Origin: CAZVWV01 sp964631745
GTDB lineage: Bacteria; Bdellovibrionota_C; UBA2361; JBGSMV01
Length of the DNA stretch: 36,559 nucleotides
NCBI GenBank assembly: GCA_964631745.1
Contig: CAZVWV010000019.1
Span: 1-36,559, forward strand
Reading direction: 5' to 3'
In this document: piece after piece, positions 16,265-25,211 of the stretch
Numbering within the stretch: position 1 is the first letter of the stretch
Layout: every line of letters starts with the position of its first letter
Position numbers and translations under genes: made by a program
Notes under the pieces: generated by a model
Databases searched by the model: none
The model's input: the letters and a program-made list of their open reading frames with translations, nothing else
Told to the model about the DNA's origin: nothing

Positions 16265-17020
16265 ATGCGCGCAGCTTTAATTCTAGTTATCTTATTAATT
16301 TCCGCTCTCGCCTGGGGCCAAGATCTGACTTACGACGTCTTTGGATACGGTAGCAAACATGTAATCGTTCAGATCAGTGGAACTATACCCTTAGGTATGA
16401 CGAGCAGTATGAGCGCGGATGGATTAAGCGCGCGCATTTCAGGTGTTGGTGTAAATTTCTCGCCGAAAAATTCTAACAAAGCCAGGCCAAGTTTAGTCTC
16501 CTCAATTCAACAGGTAAAACGTGGACAAACCGCGGATCTAATAATTAATTTAGTTGCGCCTGGCGAACTCTCCGTGACTCCAGGCACATCGGATCTAAGA
16601 ATTTTTATAAAATTGAGAAAGGACGCTTTACTCCCGGAATCTAAAATGAGCGGCACTCCCCTCAGCACTAGCGCGCCGCACGTGTGGCCCCTACGAATCT
16701 TGTCCGCTGATAAACTTACCAAACAAGACGGCCTAACGCTGGTCTTTCCAGAATACACAGGGCTCATGCCAACCAGTGGGCTCTCGGCGGAGCTGCGATC
16801 GCTAGCATACGGATTAGACATCCTCTGGGGCACCTTAAGCGGAAAGGCCTTAGAATACGAAAAGGGTGCCAGCCCGCAGGCCCAAACTCCAACGGACACG
16901 CACGAATCCGAGATGGACTCGCTTATACAAGACTTGACCAAAGAATTAGTCGAGTTACGTGCTCAAATTGAGGGCCAGAATCAAGAAATTGCAACTCTAA
17001 AAGGACAACCAACATCGTAA
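16265..17020 (+). CDS. Exported AMIN-like protein with C-terminal coiled coil
   Basis: A 251-aa protein with a clear signal peptide (MRAALILVILLISALAWGQ). The domain to about residue 125 (HVIVQISGTIPLG, ISGVGVNFSPK, TADLIINLVAPGELSV, SDLRIFIKL) has the alternating strand pattern of AMIN domains, which bind peptidoglycan or act in secretin and amidase localisation. The C-terminal 35 residues form a coiled coil (DLTKELVELRAQIEGQN). I start at ATG 16265, directly before the signal peptide, rather than at TTG 16250. It is divergent from the kinase operon and 29 bp upstream of the SspB-like gene. The AMIN assignment is tentative. Confidence 0.6.
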   Translation: MRAALILVILLISALAWGQDLTYDVFGYGSKHVIVQISGTIPLGMTSSMSADGLSARISGVGVNFSPKNSNKARPSLVSSIQQVKRGQTADLIINLVAPGELSVTPGTSDLRIFIKLRKDALLPESKMSGTPLSTSAPHVWPLRILSADKLTKQDGLTLVFPEYTGLMPTSGLSAELRSLAYGLDILWGTLSGKALEYEKGASPQAQTPTDTHESEMDSLIQDLTKELVELRAQIEGQNQEIATLKGQPTS

Positions 17021-17049
17021 ATAGTCAGCCGGTTTAATAGTTAACGTAG

Positions 17050-17484
17050 ATGAAACCCGACAAATTTCAATCGATTCAGAAGTTTCTTTATGATGAGTAC
17101 TTACTCTTGCACGTAGACCCCAATACAGAAGGCGTAGTGTTGCCAGCCGATCTAATGAACAGCCCCACCATTACCCTTAAACTGAGTAAGCTCTTCCGCG
17201 GTAAACTCATAGTGGAGAAGACCCTAATCGAAGCGGAACTACTATTTGGCGAAGAATATTTCACTTGTATGGTGCCGTTAAACGCCATCTGGGGAATCAC
17301 CAGCATCAAAGGCCAAACTCTCACTTGGCCTAACACCGATCAGCAACGCGCCCTTTGCGCCATACTCGAACTTAGTGAATCACAGAACAAACAAAAAGCC
17401 GCGCGCGCGCCAGCCAAGGCTCACATTCCGCAGATGACAAAAGTGAAAGCCGCTCGCGCTTCGCACTTAAAGCGCGTTAAATAA
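17050..17484 (+). CDS. sspB: SspB-like ClpXP adaptor
   Basis: A 144-aa protein. Residues about 15-90 show the SspB pattern: a strand with LLLHVDPNTEGVVLP, a conserved turn, ITLKLSKLFRG, then ELLFGEEYFTCMVPLNAIWG, the counterpart of the Phe-x-Gly-x-x-x-x-I-x-V-P-x-x-A-I segment of SspB. The last 50 residues are basic and low in hydrophobics, compatible with the flexible tail that in SspB carries the ClpX-docking peptide. The canonical docking sequence is not recognisable here. SspB delivers ssrA-tagged proteins to ClpXP. It follows the exported AMIN-like gene by 29 bp and converges with the DUF1329-like gene, with a single base between the two stops. Confidence 0.65.
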   Translation: MKPDKFQSIQKFLYDEYLLLHVDPNTEGVVLPADLMNSPTITLKLSKLFRGKLIVEKTLIEAELLFGEEYFTCMVPLNAIWGITSIKGQTLTWPNTDQQRALCAILELSESQNKQKAARAPAKAHIPQMTKVKAARASHLKRVK

Positions 17485-17485
17485 T

Positions 17486-18931
17486 TCAATCAAGAATACC
17501 GTCCGCAGGTTCCTCAGGCTCTGCCGTAGGTGTAGGCTGGGCAGCCTTAGTTTTAGATTTGGTCGCAATTTCGGCCGAAACAGGGCCAAGATGATGCGGA
17601 TCGAAGTCTTGCAACTTAAGATCTGCAGAATACGCGGGACAGATTCGTGCACGTGTGTATTCAAGCAGGGTAGCTTGATTCCGAATCACATCAACGACAA
17701 TTTCGTAAACAGGAACAACCATTGAGCGCCCCTGCTCCTCGACTAGCGCAAACGAGCCTATCACACTCTTCCAATGTCGACCTGACCGATCAAAGACGAT
17801 TTTATAGACCGGCAACATAGATTCTTTATCGACATATAATACTTGGCGTCCATAAAGCGAGAACGGATTGGTCGAGACCAGATCGAGCCTGATTACATCG
17901 CGGGGGAAAAAGGTGCTTCCGGTAGGGAGCCAGTTAGCTGCCTGCGGATATTGCTCTGTTTCAAAATTCCAATTCGCTTCCGCTTGCACAGAGGTGGCTG
18001 TGCCTGACAAAAATATATTGCTGCAGCGCTCCTTATCGGCTCCAGCCGATTTTAGGACCTTCAAAATTCTAAAAGGCACCAACTTCTTAGAAATGCCGGC
18101 GAACTTGGACTGCACGCTACTTGGATTCCCCGACCAAACCAAGAGATCATCGAGGCTCACTCCAGATCGTAATATCGTATCGGTTCTATTTGGGCCTGTG
18201 AGTTCACGCGTGGCCTTAATGGCTACGGAATAAAGCCACAAGAAATCCTCTTCGGCGGTATACAATCTAAAGCTCAAATAACTAAGACCGCGCAAGGCTG
18301 TTGGGGAATCAAATCTTACAAGTTCTCTAAAGAGCTGCTCGGTCTTATCCTCTTGATTAATAATTTTTGGATACAGTCTTTCAAGAGCTCCGGCAAGTTT
18401 AAGTTCCGGCCCCTTATCTCCAAGACGCAAGAGCTGAAAATCGAACTTAAACGCGCCCAGACTCCACCAAATCGAGTTGATGTTCCACAACAAAGCCTGA
18501 GCACCTTTTTCTTCGGAGAAAGTTGGCTTATCGATATCTTTGAGAGATGGAAAGGCCAGGCCGCGCTTCAAAACCGAAAGTTCAGTCAACTCTCCGGCTT
18601 GACCTAAAGCAAGCTGGTTTTCCGGTCTATAAAAAGCTTCATCGTAACGCCATTCAAACGGCAGGCTTGCGAGCGCCCCCAAAACCACATCACCGCTTCT
18701 TACCGGAGCAATCAATTCTGGGATCAAAAGATCTTGGGCCCCCACGAGATTCTGGGCATTAATCAGAAGAGGGCTGGCGCCGTTGGAGGGCAGTTCAACC
18801 TTCTTGGGCAGCACAGCGCTCAGGCCGTTTAGTTTCTCAAGGTCGGTCGCATCGTCCGCATAAAGAAACGGCGTAGCTAAACAGGAAGCGCCCAAAAAGA
18901 TTAACAATACTCTAAAAATAAACGGCTGCAT
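17486..18931 (-). CDS. DUF1329-like outer-membrane lipoprotein-sorting-type protein
   Basis: A 481-aa exported protein (signal peptide MQPFIFRVLLIFLGASCLA). The C-terminal half has motifs typical of DUF1329/LolA-like folds: VSLDDLLVWSGNP, FPRDVIRLDLV, LYGRQVLYVDKESMLPVYKI, FDRSGRHWKSVIG. Such proteins have a lipid-binding beta sheet and are usually encoded with RND-type lipid or surfactant exporters; no such exporter is seen here. ATG 18931 is used because the signal peptide begins there. It starts 33 bases after the nuoI stop on the same strand, which may reflect co-transcription rather than shared function. Confidence is moderate for the family, low for the role. Confidence 0.6.
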   Translation of the reverse strand: MQPFIFRVLLIFLGASCLATPFLYADDATDLEKLNGLSAVLPKKVELPSNGASPLLINAQNLVGAQDLLIPELIAPVRSGDVVLGALASLPFEWRYDEAFYRPENQLALGQAGELTELSVLKRGLAFPSLKDIDKPTFSEEKGAQALLWNINSIWWSLGAFKFDFQLLRLGDKGPELKLAGALERLYPKIINQEDKTEQLFRELVRFDSPTALRGLSYLSFRLYTAEEDFLWLYSVAIKATRELTGPNRTDTILRSGVSLDDLLVWSGNPSSVQSKFAGISKKLVPFRILKVLKSAGADKERCSNIFLSGTATSVQAEANWNFETEQYPQAANWLPTGSTFFPRDVIRLDLVSTNPFSLYGRQVLYVDKESMLPVYKIVFDRSGRHWKSVIGSFALVEEQGRSMVVPVYEIVVDVIRNQATLLEYTRARICPAYSADLKLQDFDPHHLGPVSAEIATKSKTKAAQPTPTAEPEEPADGILD

Positions 18932-18964
18932 TTGGGCACACGCAAAAATCAACAAGTAGTGCCC

Positions 18965-19552
18965 TTAGCGCCAAGGATGTTTCTCAAGATCCTGCATTTT
19001 TTGCATGTGCTCTTTAAAGACGACGTCCGACCCTTTCTTTTCCAACTCCACCGAGCGTTGCATCAAAACCTCTTTGTCCTCGATGAAGGCTCTGGGATCG
19101 GTGGCATAAACCTCAGGATGTATACCTGTGTCCATTCGAATGGCGTCAACCGGACAAGCCTCGACGCAATATCCACAGTAGATGCAAAGCAAAGTGTCGA
19201 TTTCGTAACGATGCGGGAACTTCTCAATGCGACCATCTTCGTGTTCCGCCGCCTCGATGTAGATACATTTCGCTGGACACGCTGTCGCGCACAGGAAACA
19301 TGATGTGCACTTTATATCTCCGCCAGGATAAAGAGTTAAACGATGTCGCCCTCGATAACGCTCAGGGTAACGACGTTGTTGATTGGGATATTGGATGCTA
19401 ACGGCAGCGGCGGTGTTTTTGTATAGCCCGACCACGTGCAGGATATGTAATGTCAAATTTCTGATTAAGCGACCGAATGTAAGCATAACCCCTTGGGCCA
19501 CTGCCACTACATAAGTCCGCTCCCAGAAGTTCATCTCTTCTCGACGTTTCAT
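18965..19552 (-). CDS. nuoI: NADH-quinone oxidoreductase subunit I (NuoI)
   Basis: A 195-aa protein with two [4Fe-4S] ferredoxin motifs: C82, C85, C88, C92 (CTSCFLCATACP) and C123, C126, C129, C133 (CIYCGYCVEACP). These correspond to clusters N6a and N6b of complex I, passing electrons toward N2. The N-terminal YPERYRGRHRLTLYPGGDIKC is characteristic of NuoI. The N-terminal segment (TYVVAVAQGVMLTFGRLIR) packs against the membrane arm. No other nuo genes flank it, so it is a detached nuoI or a second copy. It lies 38 bp downstream of the metF-like gene. The start is ATG 19552; ATG 19534 is an alternative. Confidence 0.92.
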   Translation of the reverse strand: MKRREEMNFWERTYVVAVAQGVMLTFGRLIRNLTLHILHVVGLYKNTAAAVSIQYPNQQRRYPERYRGRHRLTLYPGGDIKCTSCFLCATACPAKCIYIEAAEHEDGRIEKFPHRYEIDTLLCIYCGYCVEACPVDAIRMDTGIHPEVYATDPRAFIEDKEVLMQRSVELEKKGSDVVFKEHMQKMQDLEKHPWR

Positions 19553-19590
19553 GCTTCCAACCTTATCATCTGTAAGCCTACAGTAACACC

Positions 19591-20496
19591 CTAGATCGAT
19601 CCCAATCTCAAATGCTCCGCAAGTCTAGCTGTAAAATTTATGGCTAACTTCGGCGTGGCTCCGCTGATTACATGGTACCCCGCCACATATGAGCGACACG
19701 CCTTAGCTATTTTTAGACCATGCTCCATAGAGTATTCAGAGATATCCCGCTCTAAGTCGCCAGACAACATGCCCTCAAGCTCTGGCGACAACCGGATACC
19801 TGGAATCGAGGCCACATGCGAGGCTGCCCTAGCGCTTTTCAACGGAAGCAACCCTAAGAATAGCGCCACATCTACCTTAGCTGCCTCTTCAAAAAATCTA
19901 AGCGCATTCTCGACATCAAAAACTGGCTGACTCAGCGCATAAACGGCGCCGGCATCGCGCTTCTTCTGCAAACGTTTAATCTCGGCAGAGGGGTTTTTGG
20001 CGTTAGGGTTGACTACAACTCCCGGAAGATAGCTCGGGAACCCTTTTAGCTTATTGCCTACAAGATCACTACCTTCGTTCAAACACTTAATCACAGAGAG
20101 TAAGCCAACAGAATTTGTTTCAAAGACACCCTTTCGCTGCGGGTCATCCCCCACGCTGACCGCATCACCTGTAAGAGCCACGATTGATTTAACGCCCAAG
20201 GCCCATGCTCCTAACAGCTCGGACTGAATCGCAATTAAATTTCGGTCGCGACAGGAGACATTCACCAAACATTCCAGCGAGAATCGGCGCGTTAGCTCAC
20301 TTGCAAACACAAAGGGGGACATCTTCATGCGCGCCAAGGCAGAGTCGGTAACATTTAAAAAATCAACCCCGTTGAGTTTGCCCTCTAGTCTATCGAGAAT
20401 TTCGCCAAAGTCGGTGCCACGGGGCGGATTCACCTCTAAACATAAAAGGGGGCGGGCTTGTCCGTTCTTCGCATTAATTAAAGCTTCAAGATTCAT
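19591..20496 (-). CDS. metF: Methylenetetrahydrofolate reductase family protein
   Basis: A 301-aa protein with the MTHFR TIM-barrel pattern: LCLEVNPPRGTD, where E21 is at the position of the catalytic Glu, DFLNVTDSALARMKMSP, a folate/flavin-site VALTGDAVSVGDDP, and LSQPVFDVENALRFFE, with ISGATPKLAINF near the C-terminus. The enzyme reduces 5,10-methylene-THF to 5-methyl-THF for methionine synthesis or in C1 pathways. Starting at ATG 20496 gives the usual length (about 300 aa); an open frame continues 44 codons upstream to a TTG without family similarity. The neighbouring nuoI is downstream on the same strand. VNPPRG rather than FFPPR and the divergent sequence place it near MetF-like proteins from methyl-branch pathways as well, so the electron donor is uncertain. 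Confidence 0.85.
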   Translation of the reverse strand: MNLEALINAKNGQARPLLCLEVNPPRGTDFGEILDRLEGKLNGVDFLNVTDSALARMKMSPFVFASELTRRFSLECLVNVSCRDRNLIAIQSELLGAWALGVKSIVALTGDAVSVGDDPQRKGVFETNSVGLLSVIKCLNEGSDLVGNKLKGFPSYLPGVVVNPNAKNPSAEIKRLQKKRDAGAVYALSQPVFDVENALRFFEEAAKVDVALFLGLLPLKSARAASHVASIPGIRLSPELEGMLSGDLERDISEYSMEHGLKIAKACRSYVAGYHVISGATPKLAINFTARLAEHLRLGSI

Positions 20497-20734
20497 AGAA
20501 TTAGAGTGGAGTCTAGCGGGGGCGGCTTGCGCTTGCAATCTGGCTACGAGGTTTGTAGGCAGGCGGTTTCTCGTTAGGATAGAATCAAGTGAAATCTCCA
20601 AGCCTTTGGAGGACAAAAGCAGGCCCAATTTATCTGGATTTTACTGGTCTATCCCCATTTTTTTTAGAAAATTCCTTGCAAACTGGGCTGATACCGACTA
20701 ACTTACCTCTCAGTTTTATTGGACTTTATAGATT

Positions 20735-21352
20735 ATGACCCTTAGCGTTGAAGTATATTATTCATTCCAGAGCCCCTATTCTTATCTAGCGCTTGACGGC
20801 ATTTATAGGCTGGCTGAGATGTTCGATATAGAGCTGTTGTGGCAGCCGTTTTCGGCTAAAGCCGCTGGTCAGCAACCGCCGACAGCTCCGATCATACCCG
20901 ATAAGCTTTCATACCTCTTTGAAGACACCCAGCGGATGGCCAAGGAGATGCATCTTGAACTTGTTTATCCAGAGGGCTGGCCTGAAACAGAATTTGATCC
21001 TGGCCGGGTTACCCGCGGGGCGCTGGTAGCGGCCGATATGGATATTCTAAAAGAGTACAACTACAAGGTGCTTCTGCACTGGTGGGGACTCGGGCTTAAT
21101 CCAAACGATGAAAATTTCCTTACCGAACTATGTGACGATCTAGATATCAACCTTGGCGAGTTTTTGAGCAAGCTTTCAGCTTCGGACACGCGCGAGCGCA
21201 TTAAAGGTATTTATAAACGCGGAAAGAAAGTGGGCGTATTTGATACCCCTACTTTTGTAATCGACAACGAGCGTATCTACGGAATCGATAAGCTTCCTTA
21301 TTTGGAGGAACGCTTCACCAAGATGGGATTGCTCAGAAAGCCCGCTAAGTAA
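20735..21352 (+). CDS. DsbA-family 2-hydroxychromene-2-carboxylate isomerase-like protein
   Basis: A 205-aa thioredoxin-fold protein. The N-terminal VEVYYSFQSPYSYLA has SPYS (from S13) where DsbA has CxxC, the mark of the HCCA isomerase / kappa-class GST branch. The C-terminal FDTPTFVIDNERIYGIDKL carries the cis-Pro loop and the substrate-binding Gly-x-Asp region of the family. The enzyme type uses glutathione as cofactor in aromatic degradation, but many homologues have no known substrate, and nothing around it (rsmE downstream, metF divergent) points to aromatic catabolism. ATG 20735 is the only sensible start. No Cys pair is present at the active site, so disulfide exchange is unlikely. 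Confidence 0.8.
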   Translation: MTLSVEVYYSFQSPYSYLALDGIYRLAEMFDIELLWQPFSAKAAGQQPPTAPIIPDKLSYLFEDTQRMAKEMHLELVYPEGWPETEFDPGRVTRGALVAADMDILKEYNYKVLLHWWGLGLNPNDENFLTELCDDLDINLGEFLSKLSASDTRERIKGIYKRGKKVGVFDTPTFVIDNERIYGIDKLPYLEERFTKMGLLRKPAK

Positions 21353-21450
21353 GCAGGTCTTGTAGACCCCGATTGGCGTCCGACTTTTAGGAGGACCACA
21401 TCCGGGAGCTATCGAGAAGGGACAAGACCTCCGCAAACTCATGAGTAACT

Positions 21451-22227
21451 TTGCCGCACGAACGACGAGTATTCTTTGATTCGAACTCAGATGGCTGCGG
21501 TCCAGGGTCTCAGGTATTTCTCTCCCCCGAAGATTCACACCACCTAGTCAAAGTGCTACGCCTAAAAGTAGGCGCTATGCTTACCGCGGTTTGCAAACAA
21601 ACCGCTGTCACCTACGAAGCCGTACTTTCAAAGATCGATGCTTCCGCCGCCGAAATAAAGCTTATCTCAGAGAGTCAAGACCCGGGTCTTTTTGGCAATA
21701 ACTGGGCGAGCCGGGTCTCTAAAGTTTACATGGCACTCTTAAAAGGGTCCCATCTTCAAATATTTTTGGAACAGGTCAGCGAACTTGGGGTGCCAGAGAT
21801 CATCATCTGGAGCGCCGAGCGCAGCATCGCAAAGATTGAACCTAAAGAGGCCCCGTCTAAACTCGCCCGTTGGCAACGCATCGCGGAATCCGCGGCCAAG
21901 CAATCCGGGCAGGTGTTGGTTCCGAAAATTTCGTTTCATCCAAGTTTGAAAGAGGCTCTGCTCTCCCATACCAACTCCGAACCTCATCAGATTCGCCTTG
22001 TTTGCAGCTTAAATCCTGGCGCCAAGCCGCTCAAGCATTTTGAGGTTGGCCCAAAAGACCGTTTCCAGTTCATAATTGGTCCGGAGGGGGATTTCACTCC
22101 AGGCGAAGACGCATTAATATCGCAATCGAGCTTTCTGCCTGTTACCCTTGGCCCTATCAGGCTAAGAGCCGAGATGGCGGGGATTGCGGCTGTGATCTCG
22201 AGCCATGCTGTTTTTGGGTATTTTTGA
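21451..22227 (+). CDS. rsmE: 16S rRNA m3U1498 methyltransferase RsmE
   Basis: A 258-aa SPOUT-class methyltransferase. The N-terminal PUA-like part has FLSPEDSHHLVKVLRLKVG, typical of RsmE. The SPOUT knot has KVYMALLKGSHLQIFLEQVSEL in the middle, IIGPEGDF (GPEGDF at 210-215) and LGPIRLRAEMAGIAAV near the end. RsmE methylates N3 of U1498 in 16S rRNA using SAM. The usual LR-x-ETA motif reads LRAEMAG here, a mild deviation. The start appears to be TTG 21451 (MPHERRVFFDSN); the ATG ten bases upstream is in another frame that closes quickly. It ends just before the RDD gene. Confidence 0.9.
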   Translation: MPHERRVFFDSNSDGCGPGSQVFLSPEDSHHLVKVLRLKVGAMLTAVCKQTAVTYEAVLSKIDASAAEIKLISESQDPGLFGNNWASRVSKVYMALLKGSHLQIFLEQVSELGVPEIIIWSAERSIAKIEPKEAPSKLARWQRIAESAAKQSGQVLVPKISFHPSLKEALLSHTNSEPHQIRLVCSLNPGAKPLKHFEVGPKDRFQFIIGPEGDFTPGEDALISQSSFLPVTLGPIRLRAEMAGIAAVISSHAVFGYF

Positions 22228-22274
22228 TCGAGAAACTGTTACCAGATTTTTTACCAGATATTTCACAAGATATT

Positions 22275-23519
22275 ATGGACTGTCCCAACTGCGCGGCACA
22301 TTTCTCAGATCTCCGGGACATATGCCCAAAATGTTACCTAGATCTGCGCCCGCACAAACTTCATCTGGGACTAACAGCCACATATCCAGGAGCATCCTAT
22401 GAAGAACTCTTAAAGAAACTGGGCGTGACACGTCCTGCCCCCAGCTCATACACCGAAGAGGCAACCCACCCGGCAGCATCACAGTCAGCTATGCTTGGTG
22501 AACTTGCAGCTAGTATTCCTAACTTTGAGGGGGTCTACGCTATTTTCGACACCGAGAATTCAAAACGGGTAGAGCGCGTGCCGACAGACCGACTTGATTA
22601 TCCCTTCAACACAAGCAATCTGACTGAATCGCAGCCAGACTTGCACAGCGCTCCCCCGACGGATTCGCCAATTTTCGTAGCTGATTCAACACCGATTACA
22701 CCACTAACCAGGCCGAGCGAGGGGAACGGACACAACCCTTCTGCCCTAAGTCATCTCTTTTTAGAAGCCTGGAACGAAATTACTTTAAACCAAAACGACG
22801 TGACCACCGAGCTTCATTTCGAACAGTTGCGCGAAGTCAAAAATACAGAGCAGACAAAACTGCTCTTTGATATGTCGTATGAGGCCATAATCGACCCTGA
22901 TTCTGAAAAAGGTTATGCGGCTGATATACAGAAAAGCGAGTCGCGCCATGTTAAGGCAGAGGCGCTCGAACAACAGCTTCACGGCATTGAGCGCATGATC
23001 AATGCGCCGCTTCTAACCTTAAAAGCCCTTAAGGCGCGCTCAGAAGCTGACCGCTTAAAGGAGATCACAGAAAGTCCAGTCTCAGTGGTGCCAGCCACGC
23101 GTAGACAGATTTTTTGGGCAGGCATATTAGACCTGTTTTTTTACTGCTTCGGCGCGGCCTTTATCGCAGCGACATACCTTACCTTTACCGATAGCGATCT
23201 TTGGTTCGACCTTTGGAATGCAGAACAGATAAACCTACTTCGAGTGATAGCTCCAGTGACTTTATGGGTGACGCTTACCATAATAGCGCTCTGGACCATG
23301 CCGCTCATAAGCCTTCTGGCATGGGGAAAGTCGTTGGGACAAAGCAGCATGGGAGTTCAGCTCTTGAATAAAAACGGTAAGAAATTGCGGCTCTCGAACA
23401 TAGTTGTTAGGAGCTTTTGTTATCCCCTATTTCTGGCCTGCTTTGGATACCTACCCGTATTATGGAAGAAAGCTAGCCTGCACGATGCGCTCGCTAAAAC
23501 CAAGCCGTTTGCAGCTTAG
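22275..23519 (+). CDS. Zinc-ribbon and RDD-domain membrane protein
   Basis: A 414-aa protein. The N-terminus from ATG 22275 has a zinc ribbon (CPNC...CPKC, residues 3-24). A long polar, probably disordered middle follows. The C-terminal third is an RDD domain: RRQIFWAGILDLFFYCFGAA starts the first membrane helix, a second helix lies around LRVIAPVTLWVTLTIIALWT, then SLGQSSMGVQLLNKNGKKL, with further helices at the end. RDD proteins are membrane proteins of mostly unknown function, some linked to Na+/H+ exchange. The C-terminal basic and polar tail ends HDALAKTKPF, similar to the D-x-x-T end common in RDD domains. It follows rsmE by 47 bp and precedes tRNA-Phe. Confidence 0.75.
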   Translation: MDCPNCAAHFSDLRDICPKCYLDLRPHKLHLGLTATYPGASYEELLKKLGVTRPAPSSYTEEATHPAASQSAMLGELAASIPNFEGVYAIFDTENSKRVERVPTDRLDYPFNTSNLTESQPDLHSAPPTDSPIFVADSTPITPLTRPSEGNGHNPSALSHLFLEAWNEITLNQNDVTTELHFEQLREVKNTEQTKLLFDMSYEAIIDPDSEKGYAADIQKSESRHVKAEALEQQLHGIERMINAPLLTLKALKARSEADRLKEITESPVSVVPATRRQIFWAGILDLFFYCFGAAFIAATYLTFTDSDLWFDLWNAEQINLLRVIAPVTLWVTLTIIALWTMPLISLLAWGKSLGQSSMGVQLLNKNGKKLRLSNIVVRSFCYPLFLACFGYLPVLWKKASLHDALAKTKPFAA

Positions 23520-23586
23520 TGCTTATTCCAGCCTCTTTCTTGTCATCTCATGTCCTAATATGGTAAACCTTGGCCTTGCAACTTGT

Positions 23587-23659
23587 GCCCAGGTAGCTCA
23601 GTCGGTAGAGCAGTAGACTGAAAATCTACGTGTCGGTGGTTCGATTCCGCCCCTGGGCA
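23587..23659 (+). tRNA. tRNA-Phe (GAA)
   Basis: A full cloverleaf can be drawn. The acceptor stem is GCCCAGG/CCTGGGC, the D-loop region is TAGCTCAGTCGGTAGAGCA, the anticodon stem is GTAGA/TCTAC with loop CTGAAAA (anticodon GAA at 23620-23622), and the T arm contains GGTTCGATTCC. The discriminator base is A; the encoded sequence continues T rather than CCA, so CCA is added after transcription. It lies 24 bp upstream of the holA start. Confidence 0.97.
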
Positions 23660-23682
23660 TTTTGGCATCTTTTAGGTCTATT

Positions 23683-24849
23683 ATGCCATTGCCCACACCA
23701 CCATCAACCAGACAATCAAGAACGTCGGCCTCAAAAACATCATACGCAAAATCGCCCTCCGCAAAATCTTCCCCGGCCAGATCGGCACCGCCAACATCAG
23801 GACAGCCAAAATCAGCGACTCCCAAAACTGAAGCGCCAAAACAACGCAACGCCTCCATCGTCGAAAAGATCGAGAGTTATAAAAACGCTCCGCCCTACCT
23901 ATTAATACTTGCTCCTGAAACCATCAGACGACAGCGAGTGCTTGCGGCTATCCATCAACGCTTCTTTAAGGACTCCGCCTCGTCTGAGGTCCCTCATTTT
24001 CGCGGCAACGAGTTGGATTCGAAACACCTTCGCAGCTTACAAGATGCGCTCTGCTCACTTTCACTCTTCACCAAAGAACAGCTATTCGTAATCGACGATA
24101 TTCAGGATTGTAATGCCGAGCTTCAGAAACAGATCTTATCAATCCTCGAAAATCTCGGCGCCAGCACCACCGTAGTGGTGACCGGCACGAAGCTTCCATC
24201 TAACAGCACATTTTTAAGATTCTTTGAGAGAAACGAAGCCATAATCTCCCTACCAGAGCTAGAAGGCGTGGAGCTTAAACGCTGGGCAGAGAAAGAGCTG
24301 CGTAACGCGGGCATCCTCAAAACCGATCCCCGTGCTCTAGAGCTTTTGCTGCGGCTAGCTACGAATCAAGCCGACACTCTGTTTAAATTAATCGAACATG
24401 TGAGCTTGTACTGTGAAAACGGGGAGCTATCTTTAGACACTCTAAACCAACTTTTTGTGGAACGAATCGAGCCCTCCGAATTTGAGCTGGTGGATGCGCT
24501 GCAATCGAAAAATCCAGCTAAACCGGAGATCCTCTTGTACCAAATCGTCAAATCCGGCAAGAATCTCTTTGGACTATTGGCATTAATCGCCAGAGTTTAT
24601 AACAATTATCTCCTAATTAAACTCTTGCAAAAGCGCGGATTAAACTCGACCGAAATTCGAGACCGCCTAGGCCAAACACCCTGGGTTTTTAACAAAACCG
24701 TTTCGGGAGCGCGGCATTACTCATTACAAACCCTTCTGGATATTCAAGGCCTAGTGCTCCGGGCCGACAGCAAGCTAAAGAATAAGTCCTTGGGGCCCGA
24801 TCTGGTATTAAGCGAACTAGTCGGAAAGATATGCGGCGCGGGGCGCTAG
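23683..24849 (+). CDS. holA: DNA polymerase III delta subunit (HolA)
   Basis: A 388-aa clamp-loader delta subunit. After a Ser/Pro/Lys-rich N-terminal stretch of about 60 residues comes the HolA fold: PYLLILAPETIRRQRVLAAI, LFVIDDIQDCNAELQKQILS (Walker-B-like strand), TTVVVTGTKLP, then VELKRWAEKEL, LLLRLATNQADTLFKLIE and the C-terminal collar domain FELVDALQSKNPAKPEILLY with LGQTPWVFNKTVSGARHYS. HolA opens the sliding clamp and binds the beta subunit; it lacks a Walker A motif, as here. I use ATG 23683. The long, basic, low-complexity N-terminus is unusual but follows directly from the tRNA. This marks the end of the housekeeping block. Confidence 0.9.
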   Translation: MPLPTPPSTRQSRTSASKTSYAKSPSAKSSPARSAPPTSGQPKSATPKTEAPKQRNASIVEKIESYKNAPPYLLILAPETIRRQRVLAAIHQRFFKDSASSEVPHFRGNELDSKHLRSLQDALCSLSLFTKEQLFVIDDIQDCNAELQKQILSILENLGASTTVVVTGTKLPSNSTFLRFFERNEAIISLPELEGVELKRWAEKELRNAGILKTDPRALELLLRLATNQADTLFKLIEHVSLYCENGELSLDTLNQLFVERIEPSEFELVDALQSKNPAKPEILLYQIVKSGKNLFGLLALIARVYNNYLLIKLLQKRGLNSTEIRDRLGQTPWVFNKTVSGARHYSLQTLLDIQGLVLRADSKLKNKSLGPDLVLSELVGKICGAGR

Positions 24850-24871
24850 GGGTTTGTCCAAGTATTTCGGG

Positions 24872-25207
24872 CTACACACGAGTTGTTTTTAGCCGTACGA
24901 AAAGAATTTTCCTTGTTTCTAGGTGCACGGCCCTATTTTTTTCTTCGACCTCCTCTAGCTCATCGGGCCGCTTCATAGCGGGTCGGAGAGATACACCGAC
25001 AGCAGCTACAAGGGCATCATCTTTCTCGTGCCAGGCGTTCAGCCGGGCGTCCAAATTGACGGGTACGCCGCTCCTTCCCTCGGCAGCGATACACTCCGCT
25101 ATCGCAATAAGAATCTCGGGGAATTCCTCTGACAGGGAATCCATAATCTCGATAACCTGCTGGGCGGAAAACAACTGAAGTAATTGCTCAATCTCCTCAA
25201 GACTCAA
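24872..25207 (-). CDS. Small hypothetical protein next to the 99-bp repeat
   Basis: A frame of up to 111 aa with helical, acidic content (LEEIEQLLQLFSAQQVIEIM) and a basic C-terminus. The TTG at 25207 abuts the repeat starting at 25212; an internal ATG at 25144 would give 90 aa. No family is recognised. It lies in the same phase as the 69-aa frame on the other side of the repeat (25322-25531), so the two may be halves of one gene interrupted by repeat insertion. Convergent with holA. Confidence 0.45.
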   Translation of the reverse strand: MSLEEIEQLLQLFSAQQVIEIMDSLSEEFPEILIAIAECIAAEGRSGVPVNLDARLNAWHEKDDALVAAVGVSLRPAMKRPDELEEVEEKNRAVHLETRKILFVRLKTTRV

Positions 25208-25211
25208 CTGA